In this document: positions 24,201 through 34,500 of the stretch, piece by piece | Layout: each line of letters opens with the position of its first letter | Position numbering within the stretch: position 1 is the stretch's first letter | Source of the DNA: Arenicola marina | Lineage: Eukaryota > Annelida > Polychaeta > Arenicolidae | Length of the DNA stretch: 64,000 nucleotides | Direction: 5' to 3' | NCBI GenBank assembly: GCA_964019135.1 | Contig: OZ025264.1 | Span: 496,001 to 560,000, forward strand | Translations under genes and position numbers: made by a program | Notes under the pieces: generated by a model | The model's input: only the letters and a program-made list of their open reading frames with translations | The model's database searches: none | Told to the model about the DNA's origin: nothing

Positions 24201-27200
24201 GTGACCGTGGTACAGGCAGTGTGACCGTAGTACAGGCAGTGGGACCGTAGTACAGGCAGCGTGACCGTAGTACAGGCGGTGTGACCGTAGTATAGGCAGT
24301 GTGACCGTAGTACAGGCAGTGTGACCGTAGTACAGGCAGCGTGACTGTAGTACAGGCAGTGTGACCGTGGTACAGGCAGTGTGACCGTAGTACAGGCAGC
24401 GTGACCGTAGTACAGGCAGCGTGACCGTAGTACAGGCAGTGTGACCGTAGTACAGGCGGTGTGACCGTAGTACAGGCGGTGTGACCGTAGTACAGGCGGT
24501 GTGACCGTAGTACAGGCAGTGTGACCGTAGTACAGGCAGTGTGACCGTGGTGCAGGCGGTGTGACCGTAGTACAGGCGGTGTGACCGTAGTACAGGCAGT
24601 GTGACCGTAGTACAGGCAGTGTGACCGTGGTACAGGCAGTTTGACCGTGGTACAGGCGGTGTGACCGTAGTACGGGCAGTGTGACCGTAGTACAGGCAGT
24701 GTGACCGTAGTACAGGCGGTGTGACCGTAGTACAGGCAGTGTGACCGTAGTACAGGCGGTGTGACCGTAGTACAGGCAGTGTGACCGTAGTACAGGCAGT
24801 GTGACCGTGGTACAGGCGGTGTGACCGTAGTACAGGCGGTGTGACCGTCGTACAGGCAGTGTGACCGTAGTACAGGCAGTGTGACCGTAATACAGGCAGT
24901 GTGACTGTAGTACAGGCAGTGTGACCGTGGTACAGGCAGTGTGACCGTAGTACAGGCAGTGTGACCGTGGTACAGGCAGTTTGACCGTGGTACAGGCAGT
25001 GTGACCGTAGTATAGGCAGTGTGACCGTAGTACAGGCAGTGTGACCGTAGTACAGGCAGTGTGACCGTGGTACAGGCAGCGTGACCGTAGTACAGGCAGT
25101 GTGACCGTAGTACAGGCAGTGTGACCGTGGTACAGGCAGTGTGACCGTAGTACAGGCGGTGTGACCGTGGTACAGGCAGTGTGACCGTAGTACAGGCGGT
25201 GTGACCGTAGTACAGGCGGTGTGACCGTAGTACAGGCAGCGTGACCGTAGTACAGGCAGTGGGACCGTAGTACAGGCAGTGGGACCGTAGTACAGGCAGC
25301 GTGACCGTAGTACAGGCGGTGTGACCGTAGTACAGGCAGCGTGACCGTAGTACAGGCAGTGGGACCGTAGTACAGGCAGTGGGACCGTAGTACAGGCGGC
25401 GTGACCGTAGTACAGGCGGTGTGACCGTAGTACAGGCAGTGTGACCGTGGTACAGGCAGTGTGACCGTGGTACAGGCAGTGTGACCGTGGTACAGGCAGT
25501 GTGACCGTAGTACAGGCAGTGTGACCGTAGTACAGGCAGTGTGACCGTAGTACAGGCAGTGTGACCGTAGTACAGGCAGTGTGACCGTAGTACAGGCAGT
25601 GTGACCGTAGTACAGGCAGTGTGACCGTGGTACAGGCAGTGTGACCGTAGTACAGGCAGCGTGACCGTAGTACAGGCAGCGTGACCGTAGTACAGGCAGT
25701 GTGACCGTAGTACAGGCAGTGTGACCGTGGTACAGGCAGTGTGACCGTAGTACAGGCGGTGTGACCGTAGTACAGGCATCGTCACCGTAGTACAGGCGGT
25801 GTGACCGTAGTACAGGCAGCGTGACCGTAGTACAGGCAGTGGGACCGTAGTACAGGCAGTGGGACCGTAGTACAGGCATCGTGACCGTAGTACGGGCAGT
25901 GTGACTGTAGTACGTGCGTTGCCTTATAATGGGAACCAATGGATTAAGTTTGGTTCTGAAATTCCTGACCTTAACAGAGCCGTCGCCATGGTACAGACGT
26001 GATCGTCAGAAGGCACGGTACTGTGATCCAAACTGTTCTAGATTCATGAAGTTGCATGAAACCTGCAATTTCCACTTGCGTGATTATCCTTCCCGAGTCT
26101 GTTACGTCTCCTCTTGCGTCTACTGTCATTTTGTTGATCTTTTCAGGCCTGTGTGGCGTGGTTCCGGGAGGCGTCACGTGATGCCGCCAAACAAAGCAGG
26201 TAACGGGAACGCCGGACTAAACAATACTGACTGTCGACATTCTGGGTCAAAGGTCAAATAAAACGGCCACATGTCATTTTCGGAGCTATGTCTCCGGTGG
26301 CCGTATAATGAGCAGATGACGTCATAACCAGAATGCTATTGGATTTAGGGTGGAGTTGGCGTCCATCATGTTGTATAAGTGTTCTAACGATGGGAGGTAG
26401 TACAACATCGCTAGATGCTATCAACGTAACGATCTATATGTGTTGTAATGCGCTGACGAGCCTGGTTTCTCCCCCGTCCGCAGCGGACCCGTTGCCAGGG
26501 TACTGCTGTTCAATGCCACGGGTGACCGGAAGCCAGAAACCCTCCTCATTCCGCTCATGGTGAGTCCTCGCATTACCATGACGACGTCGTTAATTATCAC
26601 TTCTAATTGACATGTGCTTGAGTTTCAAGTACAAAAACTGCGAACGTTTAGATATGAATCATGTTACACGAGAACAACCATCTTCCTAATGGTATCTAGT
26701 TCCGAGTGTATTTATCGTGTATTCATGTTTGTATTGGATCTCATCGGCGACTTTCATTCAATGTCACCATTTCTATGGTCCATGTTCCATGTTAGAGCCG
26801 ACTAAATGGATTATTATAGTAAATGGTAGGTGTGAGTCATACATATATATTAAAGCAATGGTTTGCCCTAACATGGAAGAACGACCATTTCTACACCAGT
26901 TGAGTTGGTAATTTATATAATGAAAGGAAAGACAAACCGGTATTCAACTGGAAGCCATTGTAGCCTCACCAGGGGGTCATTTCACTCAGATCTCGTAAGT
27001 TTGCTCGTAAACTATATAATTTGAATTGCCGGCCAGAAAAGAAATTAAAAATGTTGAATTTATCATAAATATATGGCAAAAAATTATTTTGAATAATATT
27101 GGGGGACAATAAATTGCACGAAGATGGCTGTATATCTATAAGTATATGATACCTATATGTACTACTTTCTCATTCTTATTCTTTATTTTCTCCAGAACTG

Positions 27201-27956
27201 TGATTTCGACTGTGCCTTATTCACGCCGAATATGATTCAACCCAAATCTAACAGTGCCGGTAAGTGAGTGGCTTATGCACAAATTATCGTCCTATCCTAT
27301 TCTGCATCTTGGGTGAGAGTCAATGATGGTAGTGGTAGCAGGATTAGTAAGAGTCCAACAGTGATAATAATAATAATATAATAAGTAGAGATTAACATCG
27401 CCGTATTTCTTACCTTTCAGACCAGACTAACTACATGGTGACGCTGGAAACTCAGATGTCCAAGTGTAGACTCAACAGGAATGTTTGGTTGGACCTAATG
27501 GCTGGATATTCCTGCGCCTCTCCGTCCGAATCCGCGTCCACATCCGCCCCGGAAATAGTCCCGGCGCGGGACGCCTCCCCGCCGAACGGCGCGACAATCT
27601 CGTCCACGGACACTCCGGCGTGCGAGACCGGCGGTAACTCCTTCCGGGATCACTCCGGGTCAGCGCCCACTTCCGGTCTGTGCGGATCCACGGACCGCCG
27701 CGTCACGTGTATGGAGCAACCGGACGCTCGGATGGCTCATCCGGCCTTGACCTTCACCAGTATTGCCGAAACGCTTGATTGGGTGTCGCAAGGTCGCGAC
27801 CCATCCATCCCCTCGCTAGGGGGCGCAACTGGACCGGAAGTGCCCGTGCCGGACTTCATCCGAAACGCCTCTCAAGTGCACGTGTTGTGTACCGGAAGTC
27901 TTCACTTGGTAGGGGGCGTGCTTAAAGTCCTTGACCCTGACCTCTGCAATCAGTGA
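9281..27956 (+). CDS. FPGS: Folylpolyglutamate synthase, complete, 15 exons
   Basis: FPGS adds glutamates to folates, retaining them in cytosol and mitochondria. Exons: 9281-9484, 16002-16133, 16574-16692, 17304-17418, 17679-17756, 18052-18113, 18425-18527, 18985-19062, 19304-19451, 20966-21070, 21535-21632, 26147-26199, 26484-26559, 27196-27259, 27421-27956. They total 1971 nt (656 aa) with all splice phases matching; human FPGS is about 587 aa. Seen motifs: the ATP-binding loop [14 protein letters not shown] (exon 3), [16 protein letters not shown] (exon 4), [14 protein letters not shown] (exon 6), [20 protein letters not shown] (exon 7), [13 protein letters not shown] (exon 11), [16 protein letters not shown] (exon 13) and the C-terminal [10 protein letters not shown]-like block [17 protein letters not shown] (exon 15). 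Exon 1 encodes an Arg/Ser/Ala-rich leader that looks mitochondrial, with further in-frame ATGs at 9362 and 9425. Extra length lies in this leader and in a Ser/Thr/Pro-rich linker in exon 15. Introns 1, 9 and 11 hold large tandem arrays. Confidence 0.96.
9728..9863. mobile_element. Small inverted-repeat element (MITE) in FPGS intron 1
   Basis: The left arm aggcctagttcagacgttac is matched on the right by the reverse complement of a segment ending gaactatcaggct. The inner part gacacttgttctt pairs with aagaacaagtgtc. Total length is about 135 bp with no coding content. I could not fix a target-site duplication, so the family is open. Confidence 0.6.
9864..10684. other. AT-rich intron sequence, FPGS intron 1
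   Basis: Very AT-rich DNA with no exon, hairpin or tandem array that I can support. Confidence 0.5.
10685..10911. mobile_element. 227-bp inverted-repeat element (MITE) in FPGS intron 1
   Basis: The left end ctgggctcgcgctaggat matches the reverse complement of the right end, which reads ctgggcttgcgttagcat. Flanking gatat at 10680-10684 and 10912-10916 is a likely 5-bp target-site duplication. The interior repeats ttagccaa/ttggctaa words. No transposase frame is present. Confidence 0.6.
10912..13609. other. FPGS intron 1, unremarkable sequence
   Basis: Mixed sequence with C runs near 11213-11234 and 12996-13006 and a T-rich run near 13218-13238. No exon or array could be supported. Confidence 0.45.
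13610..13811 (+). repeat. Two-copy 101-bp tandem duplication
   Basis: The segment starting ctcttagtttgttaaacgta at 13610 is repeated at 13711 with few changes; both copies end in ggggcggatata. It lies inside FPGS intron 1. Confidence 0.85.
14330..15965 (+). repeat. 1.6-kb pyrimidine-rich minisatellite before FPGS exon 2
   Basis: Irregular array of words such as ctctaccctcaccctctacc, cacagcc and caccgcc. The + strand is almost purely C, T and A, with G rare; the - strand is G-rich (gggtagagggtgaggg) and could form G-quadruplexes. Some words approach the telomere motif (accctaaccctc) but no pure TTAGGG run occurs. The array stops about 36 nt before the acceptor of FPGS exon 2, so the tract is continuous with that exon's pyrimidine tract. 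Confidence 0.9.
14881..15338 (+). repeat. 229-bp recent tandem duplication inside the pyrimidine array
   Basis: The block starting cccatctccccacccacagc at 14881 recurs at 15110 and matches it, by eye, for essentially the whole 229 bp. The first difference I see is near the end (ccctttac against ccctctac). This looks like a young unequal-exchange event. Confidence 0.8.
19411..20822 (+). repeat. 51-bp minisatellite containing the FPGS exon 9 donor site
   Basis: About 27-28 copies of a 51-bp unit. Each unit holds cttacag, then 34 bases identical or nearly so to the last bases of exon 9 (ctgtgtaaagtgtggatgga...gactgg), then gtaagata. The first copy is the true exon end (donor after 19451). The variants are gga/gaa, ccct/ccca, a 2-bp gt insertion (near 19673 and 20185) and a 2-bp ca insertion (near 20320-20430). 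Variants are mostly in the left half; the right half is almost uniform. Long open frames arise on both strands because 51 is a multiple of 3; these are not genes. Confidence 0.97.
21641..22000 (+). repeat. 18-bp minisatellite with repeated TGACGTCA, FPGS intron 11
   Basis: About 19 copies of the 18-bp unit gacgtcatcgggagtagt. It begins a few bases after the exon 11 donor (21632|gtgagg), and the first intron bases (gacatcatcgaag) resemble the unit, suggesting it grew from the intron start. By my count ten copies have a perfect TGACGTCA, the palindromic cAMP-response element; others have tgatgtca or tgaccaca. Confidence 0.92.
22101..25920 (+). repeat. 3.8-kb array of a 20-bp unit, FPGS intron 11
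   Basis: About 191 copies of gtgaccgtagtacaggcagt. The copies stay in perfect 20-bp register from end to end; I see base substitutions (gtag/gtgg, cagt/cagc/cggt, gtg/ggg) but no insertion or deletion. Three - strand frames stay open for up to 1045 codons because 20 is not a multiple of 3 and the unit lacks stops on that strand. They repeat a 20-residue pattern and are not a gene. Confidence 0.97.
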
Positions 27957-29146
27957 GCTTATCGCTGTCTGCGATACTAGATCTGATGACGTCACGTATC
28001 CAACGTGCGTATGCTGTTTGTATCGTGGCCTGTGCAAGGAGTGAATGAATCTTGAAAGCGATTACCAGGGCGGTATGAAATAATACATGGTATTTTTATT
28101 GTCTTTTGTATGTGTGTGTATATCCAACGGTATATAAAGCGACTCTCCCTCATCAGCCCGTACCTCATATTGCGGTATCCAGTGTCAGCGTCTTGAACTT
28201 TTCCAGGGATCGTTTGCTGAAGTCGTTGCCAAAGCCTTAATAGTCACTAGTTGTATATCGAAGCGGATTGCAGTCTTCGGACATTGCTGCCACCTCTTAC
28301 TTAACCATGAAGTGTCTTCATCTGGCATCGACTGTTACTTTATATTTTAAGCATATCACCGTTATGAAGTGATTCTTCTCACGAAGTGAGGGACGCGGCA
28401 TCGAAATCTGATTATTTCGCTGGGAGGAGATCCTTTCGCACACATTGTATGCAGTAAGACCTCGTTATAGCAGCCCCGGAAATGGCCCCAATAGTGATGA
28501 CGTCATCAGGTGGTGGGTGCAGGGGCACCCGTATGGCTCGTAGGTTAGCACGGTCCGCATTTTCTGTCGTAAAGTGACCTTCTCAAAGCGGCAATGTTCG
28601 CGTAGGCGTCTCATTTATCGAGTAACATTAGCTATGTTGCAGTGGGCATGAAATGATTTTTTTTTTTTATATAACGGGGTTTAAATATGCGCTATTTACA
28701 GTATTATGATTCTTATGGTTGTCCAAACCATCTATTGATTTTCTGCGGGGATAAGTAATACTCGGGACAATTGGTGCTGATGGTTGCGTGTGACGTCATT
28801 GAGTGAGGTTGGTACTTAAACAGGTATGATAGCGCAGCACTGTTGCTCGTGTCAATCAAACACTTGTCATCATTTGACTTCGTTGGCCGCCATGTGTACG
28901 TTTACTTCTCCACACAGTGAAATTCCTAAAGGAATATACTGATAACATTCAGGTCTTTTAAACAGTCGTTACCAATTTATTTTTACCCGCCTCTCCTCAA
29001 TGGCTTCTTCGAAAACTTTCTATTTGTTCAATAATGTGACCGGGATAGACTTTACTACGTTAAAAAGACTGGGTTGTCATCGTAACTGGTGATATATATT
29101 TGTTAAGCAAATTTAAGGTTGTAACTTGCGAGTTACAGAGGAATGC
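27957..29146 (+). other. Presumed FPGS 3' untranslated region and flank
   Basis: No exon signal on either strand. The first AATAAA after the FPGS stop that I found is at 29147-29152. Confidence 0.4.
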
Positions 29147-29152
29147 AATAAA
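29147..29152 (+). terminator. Possible FPGS polyadenylation signal
   Basis: AATAAA on the + strand, about 1.2 kb after the stop codon and just before the GC-rich array. No closer canonical hexamer was noticed. Confidence 0.35.
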
Positions 29153-29289
29153 TTCGTAGCCCAATAATATTTCGTACGCGTGTTTGTTTCACCCAAACCG
29201 ACATCACAGAAATAGATGCATTAGCTTTCGGCCACCTTTGTGAACACATCGGCTAAACCGAGCAACGACCAATGAGACGAGAGGTTGAA

Positions 29290-30785
29290 ACAGCCCCCGA
29301 CACACACGGGGCGGGCCCCCGACACACACCGGGCGGGCCCCCGACACACACTGGGCGGGCCCCCAACACACACGGGGCGGCCCCCGACACACACCGGGCG
29401 GGCCCCAAACACACCGGGCGGGCCCCAAACACACCGGGCGGGCCCCCGACACACACTGGGCGGCCCACGACACACACTGGGCGGCCCCCGACACACACTG
29501 TGCGGCCCCCGACACACACGGGGCGGGCCCCAGACACACACGGGGCGGGCCCCAAACACACCGGGCGGCCCCCGACACACACCGGGCGGGCCCCCGACAC
29601 ACACCGGGCGGGCCCCCGACACACACCGGGCCGGTCGCAAACACACCGGGCGGGCCCCAAACACACCGGGCGGGCCCCCGACACACACCGGGCGGCCCCC
29701 GACACACACGGGGCGGGCCCCCGACACACACTGGGCGGCCCCCGACACACACGGGGCGGGCCCCCGACACACACCGGGCGGGCCCCCGACACACACTGGG
29801 CGGGCCCCCAACACACACGGGGCGGCCCCCGACACACACCGGGCGGGCCCCAAACACACCGGGCGGGCCCCAAACACACCGGGCGGGCCCCAAACACACA
29901 CGGGGCGGGCCCCCGACACACACCGGGCGGCCCCGACACACACCGGGCGGCCCCCCGACACACACCGGGCGGGCCCCCGACACACACCGGGCGGGCCCCC
30001 GACACACACTGGGCGGGCCCCCGACACACACGGGGCGGGCCCCAAACACACACTGGGCGGACCACCGACACACACTGGGCGGGCCCCCGACACACACTGG
30101 GCGGGCCCCCGACACACACGGGGCGGGCCCCCGACACACACGGGGCGGGCCCCCGACACACACGGGGCGGCCCCCGACACACACCGGGCGGGCCCCAAAC
30201 ACACCGGGTGGGCCCCAAACACACCGGGCGGGCCCCAAACACACCGGGCGGGCCCCCGACACACACTGGGCGGGCCCCAAACACACACTGGGCGGGCCCC
30301 CGACACACACTGGGCGGGCCCCCGACACACACCGGGCGGGCCCCAGACACACACTGGGCGGGCCCCCCGACACACACGGGGCGGGCCCCAAACACACACT
30401 GGGCGGGCCCCCCGTCACACACTGGGCGGGCCCCAAACACACTGGGCGGGCCCCCGACACACACCGGGCGGGCCCCCGACACACACCGGGTGGGCCCCAA
30501 ACACACCGGGCGGGCCCCAAACACACCGGGCGGGCTCCCGACACACACTGGGCGGGCCCCAAACACACACTGGGCGGGCCCCCGACACACACTGGGCGGG
30601 CCCCCGACACACACCGGGCGGGCCCCAGACACACACTGGGCGGGCCCCTCGACACACACGGGGCTGGCCCCCGACACACACTGGGCGGGCCCCCCGTCAC
30701 ACACTGGGCGGGCCCCAAACACACTGGGCGGGCCCCCGACACACACCGGGCGGGCCCCCGACACACACCGGGCGGGCCCCAACAC
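29290..30785 (+). repeat. GC-rich minisatellite between FPGS and MLST8
   Basis: About 70 copies of a 20-22 bp unit, mainly cgggcgggcccccgacacac and cgggcgggccccaaacacac. It lies between the 3' ends of two convergent genes. All six frames stay open for hundreds of codons as a repeat artefact. The last unit runs into ctgggcgggattcgaacctg, a tRNA-like box B on the - strand. Confidence 0.95.
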
Positions 30786-30862
30786 ACTCTGGGCGGGATT
30801 CGAACCTGCCACTGACTGGTGTCTCGGGGAGTTCCCCACCGCACGACTACGGTCCTACATAT
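30783..30862 (-). mobile_element. tRNA-like SINE fragment
   Basis: Read on the - strand, ggttcgaatcccgccca is a good RNA polymerase III box B. A weak box A-like stretch (accgtagtcgtgcggtgg) lies about 45 bases upstream. The spacing suits a tRNA or tRNA-derived SINE, but no cloverleaf could be drawn with confidence. Confidence 0.4.
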
Positions 30863-30927
30863 GTCGCATTCTAAGACTTGACAAACAAACATTGAACAAC
30901 TTAAAATTATATAATGACGGATGATTT

Positions 30928-30933
30928 TTTATT
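30928..30933 (-). terminator. Possible MLST8 polyadenylation signal
   Basis: AATAAA on the - strand, about 600 bases after the MLST8 stop. If it is used, the inverted-repeat element at 30988-31270 would be in the 3' untranslated region. Confidence 0.25.
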
Positions 30934-30987
30934 GGCCTCATTAACATTGTGTTCCTACTGAAATACAGATACAAGGAATATATACTA

Positions 30988-31270
30988 CTCACAATTTGCT
31001 AAGCATCACCTCTATGCAGAGATATCTGAGTGTATAACAGGTGACTGTGTAATTCTACTATAATACAAAGACGTGTAACAGGTGACTGTAATTCTACTAT
31101 AATACAAAGACGTGTAACAGGTGACTGTAATTCTACTATAATACAAACACGAGTAACAGATTGGACACAGATTGGGGAAGGTTTATCTGTATTATAGTAG
31201 AATTACACAGTCACCTGTTATACAGTCAGATATCTCTGCATATAGGTGATCCTTAGCAAATTGTGCGAAG
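30988..31270. mobile_element. Inverted-repeat element with internal tandem repeats
   Basis: The left arm (from cacaatttgctaagcatcac, 30989) and the reverse complement of the right arm (cacaatttgctaaggatcac, ending near 31266) match for about 75 bases with few changes. Between them a 39-bp unit (aggtgactgtaattctacta...) is repeated about three times and carries the inner end of the left arm. No coding content. Confidence 0.7.
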
Positions 31271-31399
31271 TGAACAATTAATTGCCAGGAGACTCACTAT
31301 TTTTGTACATGACGTTGAAGCAGAGTGGGCAAATGTTCCAATGGCCAATACTCCCTCCTCAACCCCCCCCCCCTCCCCCCCACCCCACACACACACTCT

Positions 31400-31570
31400 A
31401 TTCACCCTCACCCCACCCTCACCCCCGCCCCATCGCCACCCTCAGTCTGGTATGTCATCTCTGAAGGTCACACAACCCACTGTATTCACCCCCACCCCAC
31501 CCCACCCTCACCCCCGCCCCATCGTCACCGTCAGTCTGGTACGTCGTCCCGGAAAGCCACACACCCCACT
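31400..31570 (-). repeat. Two-copy duplication covering the MLST8 stop codon
   Basis: A segment of about 90 bp containing ccccgccccatcg, cagtctggta and acacaaccc/acacacccc occurs twice. The right copy (from about 31485) includes the last codons and stop of MLST8. The left copy is diverged and lies in the 3' untranslated region. Confidence 0.6.
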
Positions 31571-34500
31571 GCCTTCTGGTGACCGCTGTATTCTCGCTTC
31601 ACCTCTCCGGTCTCCACGTTCCAGAGCCTCGCAATGTTGTCGGAAGACGCTGCAACAAAAACAAACATGTCAACACATAACTATACACACAACGTAGAAT
31701 ATAGAAAAACACATTAACGCTTCTTCTTCTCAACCGACATGCATTTCATACCTGTGATAATGTACTGCGAGTCCCCGCTGAAGGCACACCGTACCTGTGA
31801 TAATGTACTGCGAGTCCCCGCTGAAGGCACACCATACCTGTGATAATGTACTGCGAGTCCCCGCTGAAGGCACACCATACCTGTGATAATGTACTGCGAG
31901 TCCCCGCTGAAGGCACACCGTACCTGTGATAATGTACTGCGAGTCCCCGCTGAAGGCACACCGTACCTGTGATAATGTACTGCGAGTCCCCGCTGAAGGC
32001 ACACCCTACCTGTGATAATGTACTGCGAGTCCCCGCTGAAGGCACACCATACCTGTGATAATGTACTGCGAGTCCCCGCTGAAGGCACACCGTACCTGTG
32101 ATAATGTACTGCGAGTCCCCGCTGAAGGCACACCGTACCTGTGATAATGTACTGCAAGTCCCCGCTGAAGGCACACCCTACCTGTGATAATGTACTGCGA
32201 GTCCCCGCTGAAGGCACACCCTACCTGTGATAATGTACTGCGAGTCCCCGCTGAAGGCACACCGTACCTGTGATAATGTACTGCGAGTCCCCGCTGAAGG
32301 CACACCGTACATGTGATAATGTACTGCGAGTCCCCGCTGAAGGCACACCCTACCTGTGATAATGTACTGCGAGTCCCCGCTGAAGGCACACCGTACCTGT
32401 GATAATGTACTGCGAGTCCCCGCTGAAGGCACACCGTACCTGTGATAATGTACTGCGAGTCCCCACTGAAGGCACAGTCCCACACCCATCGCTGGTTGTT
32501 TTCCTTCAGTTCCGTCATCAGCGAGAAGTCAGCTGTCCTCCAGATCTTCACAGTCGTGTCGGCTGACGTCGTGGCCAGGAGTCTGTTGGCATGGCAACGG
32601 TAAGTACACATGATGACGGTCAGACAAAATAAAATCTATACAAATCAGAACAATATGTATTATTCGCATATCAGATCAACACTGAACTTTTAAATAGCCA
32701 AGAAATAGATCAAACGTTCAAACAGTTAACGCCATGCAAAGCATCTCTGCCTGCCTCATCTTTCAGACGTGGCCTGTACCTGTACGGTACCTAGCTCGAT
32801 AGACGCGACAACGCAGCCAAGTTAGTTAAATATATATTATCCTGTCTATATGCTATTACTGCCGGCACATTGCCACCAAATAGTACCCAAACGGACGAGG
32901 ACCACTGGACCACGTCTGACAACTATGCTATCATGCTTCCAGTGCCTTTATCATTGATATATCTGTACGCTTACGTGGAGTCCGGGCTAAACTTGCACTT
33001 GAGGGCATATCGCTTATGCGCCGGTATTTTGGTTTTCGGATTAAGTTGTGTAGCTTCTTCGCCTCTGCCACCGCTGAGAGACCAGATGTAGCAACTGCCC
33101 TGTAGAAGAGAAACAGTAAAACAAATGTGAGGCTGTCGTGTGGAACAGAAACGGTGAAACAAATGGGAGGAACAGAACCAGTGGAACAAGTGTGAGGCTG
33201 TCATGTAGAAGAAAAACAGTGGAACAAATGTGAGGCTGCAATGTGGAACAGAAACAGTGAAACAAATGTGAGGCTGTCCTGTAGAACAGAAACAGTGAAA
33301 CAAATGTGAGGCTGCAATGTGGAACAGAAACAGTGAAATAAATGGGAGGAACAGAACCAGTGGAACAAGTGTGAGGCTGTCATGTAGAACAGAAACAGTG
33401 AAACAAATGTGAGGCTGCAATGTGGAACAGAAACAGTGAGCGAGACCCATGTCCACGAGAATGTACGTACCTCAAATCACGATACACCCAAAAGATTGTG
33501 GTTCAACGGTTACAGTCTGGTAATACATATATATATAAATATGTTTTCTAAATGTTAATGCCTTAGATACATGTACAAGAAGCCTATTCTTGTGCAGTTT
33601 ATCGATAAGAGAGGAGCGATGTCTCCGAAAACCTCTACTCTTTGTGAATAAGAACATGGGAGTCTTCTTCCTGCACAGACATAGGAATCTGACAGGAGAC
33701 AACGCTCCATTCCACTGTCTCAGCATGGGCTAAGGATCCCCTGCCCCTCCCCCCCACACCCCCCGCCCCCATTCCACTGTCTCAGCATGGGCTGAGGTTC
33801 CCCTGCCCCTCCCCCCCACACCCCCCGCCCCCCATTCCACTGTCTCAGCATGGGCTAAGGATCCCCTGCCCCTCCCCCCACACCCCCCGCCCCCCATTCC
33901 ACTGTCTCAGCATGGGCTAAGGATCCCCTGCCCCTCCCCCCCACACCCCCCGCCCACCTATTCCACTGTCTCAGCATGGGCTGAGGATCCCCTGCCCCTC
34001 CCCCCACACCCCCCGCCCCCCATTCCACTGTCTCAGCATGGGCTAAGGATCCCCTGCCCCTCCCCCCCAAACCCCCCGCCCCCCATTCCACTGTCTCAGC
34101 ATGGGCTAAGGATCCCCTGCCCCCCCCCACCACTCCACTGTCTCAGCATGGGCTAAGGATCCCCCGCCCCTCCCCCCCCCACACCCCCCGCCCCCCATTC
34201 TACTGTCTCAACATGGGCTAAGGATCCCCTGCCCCTCCCCCCTCACACCCCCCCGCCCCCATTCCACTGTCTCAGCATGGGCTGAGGATCCCTTCCCTCC
34301 CCCTTACCTTGTTATTAACTGCCGCCATGTACGCCCCTTCCGAGTCTATGCTGATAGATTGTATGGCTGCGTCGGGTTCTGGGATCTGGAATGTAATGAT
34401 AACCCTTGAATGGAGCGCTTTAAACATGTTAAATGGTTCGGTTCGAGAGACATATTAATTTCCGGTAGCTCAGCAGGTTTCAAATGAAGGTTTGTTAAAT

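Noticed and set aside
22101-25920. CRISPR array
   Set aside because: The copies are contiguous and have no unique spacers; the genome is eukaryotic.
22542-25939. Open frames of up to 1045 codons on the - strand
   Set aside because: They are translations of the 20-bp tandem repeat; three frames are open at once and show a strict 20-residue period. They lie in an FPGS intron.
29204-30924. Cys/Pro/Gly-rich and Thr/His/Pro-rich frames of more than 500 codons on both strands
   Set aside because: All come from the GC-rich 20-22 bp repeat, which lacks stop codons in most frames. No start context, introns or conserved domain.
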